NCBI GenBank assembly: GCA_018242525.1
Contig: JAFEBS010000008.1
Span: forward strand, 154,824-218,823
Length of the DNA stretch: 64,000 nt
Direction: 5' to 3'
From: Planctomycetota bacterium
GTDB lineage: Bacteria > Planctomycetota > Planctomycetia > Planctomycetales > Planctomycetaceae
Positions within the stretch are counted from its first letter, which is position 1. The number at the start of each line of letters is the position of its first letter. Shown here in pieces: positions 61,858-64,000 of this stretch. The position numbers were made by a program, and so were the translations under genes. Under the pieces are notes generated by a model. It was not told the DNA's origin. It ran no database searches and saw only the letters and a program-made list of their open reading frames with translations.

Positions 61858-63270
61858 ATGACCGACCGGCGCAATCTGTTCAACAAAGTTTGGGATCTTC
61901 ACTCCGTCCGTACCATCTCGTCCGGACAAACCCAACTCTTCATTGGTCTGCACCTGATTCACGAAGTGACCAGCCCGCAGGCGTTTTCGATCCTGCGCGA
62001 CCGCAACCTGACCGTGATGTTTCCGGACCGAACCCTGGCGACTGTCGATCACATTGTCCCCACCGACAACCAGTTGCGGCCGTTTGCGGACGGACTGGCG
62101 GAAGAAATGATGTCGGCCATTGAAAAGAACTGTCGCGACTTCGGCATCCGTCTGTTCGATTTGAAGGACAACCGTCAGGGAGTGGTCCACATTGTCGGCC
62201 CTGAACAGGGTTTGACCCAACCCGGTATGACCATCGCCTGTGGGGACAGTCACACCAGCACTCACGGAGCGTTTGGTTCGATCGCCTTCGGGATTGGAAC
62301 CAGCCAGGTGGCGGATGTTCTGGCGACTCAGACACTGGCCCTCAGTCGTCCGAAAGTTCGCCGGATCGAAGTCACAGGCAAGCTGCGACCCGGTGTCTTC
62401 GCCAAGGACGTCATCCTGCACATCATCCGCAAACTGGGCGTCCAGGGCGGCGTTGGCTATGCCTACGAATACGCAGGCGAAGTCTTCGATCGGATGAGCA
62501 TGGAAGAACGAATGACCGTCTGCAACATGAGCATCGAGGGGGGAGCCCGGTGCGGCTATATCAATCCGGATCAAACGACCGTCGATTACATCAGGGGTCG
62601 TCCGTTCGCACCGACGGCCGCGGAATTTGACCGGGCCGCTGCCTGGTGGTTGAGCCTCGCGTCACCCCCGGACGCCGAATTCGATGATCGCGTCACCTTT
62701 GACGGGAGCGAGATTGAACCGACAGTGACGTGGGGAATTAACCCTGAACAGTCTGTGGGTGTCACCGAGAAGCTGCCAGCGTTATCGTCGTTTTCCATCG
62801 ATGACCAGAAGGGAATTAACGACGCCTTTGCGTACATGGATTTGCACGAGAACCAGCCGATTCAAGGCGTGAAAATCGATGTGGCCTTCATCGGATCCTG
62901 TACAAACGGACGGATCTCGGACCTGCGAGAAGCCGCAGCCATCGCGCGCGGACGCAAGGTTTCGCCCGGGGTGAAAGCGTTGGTTGTGCCGGGTTCGCAG
63001 CTGGTTCGACAACAGGCGATGGCCGAAGGGTTGGATAAGGTCTTCGAAGCGGCCGGGTTTGAATGGCGAGAGGCGGGGTGTTCGATGTGCCTGGCCATGA
63101 ATCCAGACAAGTTGAAGGGCCGCGAAGTCTGTGCCTCGTCCAGCAACCGCAATTTCAAGGGCCGACAGGGCAGCCCAACCGGCCGTACATTGCTGATGAG
63201 CCCTGCCATGGTCGCCGCCGCTGCCATCAATGGGTGTGTCAGCGATGTACGGACCATGTTGCAGGGGTAG
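61858..63270 (+). CDS. leuC: 3-isopropylmalate dehydratase large subunit
   Basis: 470 residues from ATG 61858. LeuC with LeuD isomerises 2- to 3-isopropylmalate in leucine synthesis, using a 4Fe-4S cluster. The start ([18 protein letters not shown]) and [20 protein letters not shown] are aconitase-superfamily substrate motifs. The iron-sulfur ligands are the Cys in GSCTNGR and the two Cys in [10 protein letters not shown]. The final part ([23 protein letters not shown]) is typical. leuD follows 96 bases later, the usual arrangement. The upstream 61683-61857 shows nothing specific. Confidence 0.95.
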   Translation: MTDRRNLFNKVWDLHSVRTISSGQTQLFIGLHLIHEVTSPQAFSILRDRNLTVMFPDRTLATVDHIVPTDNQLRPFADGLAEEMMSAIEKNCRDFGIRLFDLKDNRQGVVHIVGPEQGLTQPGMTIACGDSHTSTHGAFGSIAFGIGTSQVADVLATQTLALSRPKVRRIEVTGKLRPGVFAKDVILHIIRKLGVQGGVGYAYEYAGEVFDRMSMEERMTVCNMSIEGGARCGYINPDQTTVDYIRGRPFAPTAAEFDRAAAWWLSLASPPDAEFDDRVTFDGSEIEPTVTWGINPEQSVGVTEKLPALSSFSIDDQKGINDAFAYMDLHENQPIQGVKIDVAFIGSCTNGRISDLREAAAIARGRKVSPGVKALVVPGSQLVRQQAMAEGLDKVFEAAGFEWREAGCSMCLAMNPDKLKGREVCASSSNRNFKGRQGSPTGRTLLMSPAMVAAAAINGCVSDVRTMLQG

Positions 63271-63366
63271 TTGTCCGTTGGTCGCACGCTTGCCGTTATG
63301 CTGAAGCATCACTTGCCGTCTACAGAACAAGCGGTCCCGCAGGGCCGAATTCCTTGAGAGATTCCA

Positions 63367-63960
63367 ATGTTGCAAATCACCGAAGTCACTGGCACCGGTA
63401 TCCCCTTGTTGATCGACGACATCGATACCGACCGCATCATCCCCGCACGTTTCTTACGCTGCGTGACGTTTGACGGACTGGGCGAACACGCCTTCGAAGA
63501 CGACCGTCAACAGGATCGCAGTCATCCCTTTGACGACCCCCGGTACAAGGGAGCCTCGGTCCTGATCGGCGGACGCAACTTTGGTTGTGGATCCTCGCGC
63601 GAACACGCGCCGCAGGCACTCATGCGCTGGGGAATCAAAGCCGTCATCGCCGAATCGTTCGCAGAGATCTTCTTTGGGAACTGCACGACGCTGGGAGTCC
63701 CCTGTGTCTGTGCAGCACGTGCCGACCTGGAACAACTGACGAATCTGGTCAAGGCGGACCCCTCGCTGTCCATCACGGTCGATTTGGCTTCAAAACAAGT
63801 TCGGGCCGGGAATCTGGCTGTGCCGGTAACGATCCTGGAAAGTGCTCGCATGGCCCTGACGACGGGCAAATGGGACTTCCTGGGCCAGCTTCTGGAAGGA
63901 GCCGATGCCGTCCGCAAGGCCGCCACCGCCCTGCCGTATCTGTCGGGCTTCAAGGCCTGA
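63367..63960 (+). CDS. leuD: 3-isopropylmalate dehydratase small subunit
   Basis: 197 residues. The small swivelling subunit of the LeuCD enzyme. [16 protein letters not shown] is the family's starting motif, then [34 protein letters not shown], the conserved core that lines the active site. It is encoded with leuC on the same strand. The last 40 bases of the window (63961-64000) hold nothing that can be called. Confidence 0.95.
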   Translation: MLQITEVTGTGIPLLIDDIDTDRIIPARFLRCVTFDGLGEHAFEDDRQQDRSHPFDDPRYKGASVLIGGRNFGCGSSREHAPQALMRWGIKAVIAESFAEIFFGNCTTLGVPCVCAARADLEQLTNLVKADPSLSITVDLASKQVRAGNLAVPVTILESARMALTTGKWDFLGQLLEGADAVRKAATALPYLSGFKA

Positions 63961-64000
63961 TTGATGCATTTGCCGACGAAGAGTCTCAACCATCGCGCTC

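Noticed and set aside
1..64000. CRISPR arrays, tRNA, rRNA or insertion sequences
   Set aside because: The repeats found are palindromic, dispersed and few per site, without regular spacers; no transposase, integrase, tRNA cloverleaf or rRNA-like stretch was recognised.

Overview
The window reads as a chromosomal segment of a planctomycete, probably of the Planctomycetaceae or a near relative (for example a Schlesneria-, Planctopirus- or Gimesia-like genome). This is inferred from content, with no database search. The lineage markers are a lone DUF1501 Tat-exported protein, tandem PQQ beta-propeller proteins, a formylglycine-generating enzyme, a large HEAT/TPR secreted protein, several secreted proteins of unknown function, a YhaN-type ATPase pair, Gram-negative envelope genes (lpxB, a heptose-kinase-like PfkB protein), and moderately high GC with many short palindromic intergenic repeats. 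I see no rRNA, tRNA, CRISPR array, insertion sequence, integrase or prophage.

Layout. 0.3-6.2 kb: a doubtful small membrane protein, an HlyD-type adaptor and FtsX/MacB-type permease (overlapping, no ATPase in view), an alpha/beta hydrolase, and two overlapping genes of unknown function. 6.3-12.1 kb: a sulfatase-activating enzyme homologue, then a minus-strand late flagellar block (flgM-like, fliC, fliD, fliS). 12.2-15.9 kb: an STN/TPR protein and a membrane-anchored TAXI-like receptor. 16.0-20.5 kb: two PQQ propeller proteins. 20.9-26.5 kb: HemW, a secreted protein, a DUF1501 protein and an aldose 1-epimerase. 26.7-32.6 kb: HEAT/TPR protein, RidA, MoaC, DUF2752 and a Tat-exported sulfite-oxidase-fold molybdoenzyme. 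32.7-40.0 kb: LpxB, a SPOR-like secreted protein, a thioredoxin-trypsin fusion, cysteine synthase, a small coiled-coil protein and a Gfo/Idh/MocA oxidoreductase. 40.5-45.3 kb: an SbcD/SbcC-like pair. 45.3-50 kb: an ABC-2 permease, a small membrane protein and a TrhO-RluA fusion. 50.2-57.2 kb: a large hybrid histidine kinase, a small Ala/Met-rich protein, PBP1C and a small basic protein. 57.9-64 kb: HtrA/Deg protease, PfkB kinase, RlmI-type methyltransferase, leuC and leuD.

The genes mostly serve envelope biology (LPS, peptidoglycan, secretion, motility, periplasmic proteolysis), with housekeeping RNA modification and amino-acid or cofactor synthesis between them. Likely operons are the adaptor-permease pair, fliC-fliD-fliS, HEAT/TPR-ridA-moaC, the SbcD/SbcC-like pair, PfkB-RlmI and leuC-leuD.

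The strongest non-coding signal is a set of palindromic repeat families. They occupy every convergent intergenic gap longer than about 100 bp and reach a nested composite of about 290 bp at 49.8-50.1 kb. The strongest coding oddities are the TrhO-RluA fusion, the thioredoxin-trypsin fusion, and the membrane-anchored TAXI-like receptor next to an STN/TPR protein. I found no clear undescribed multi-gene system; the repeat architecture is the best candidate for something not explained by ordinary annotation.
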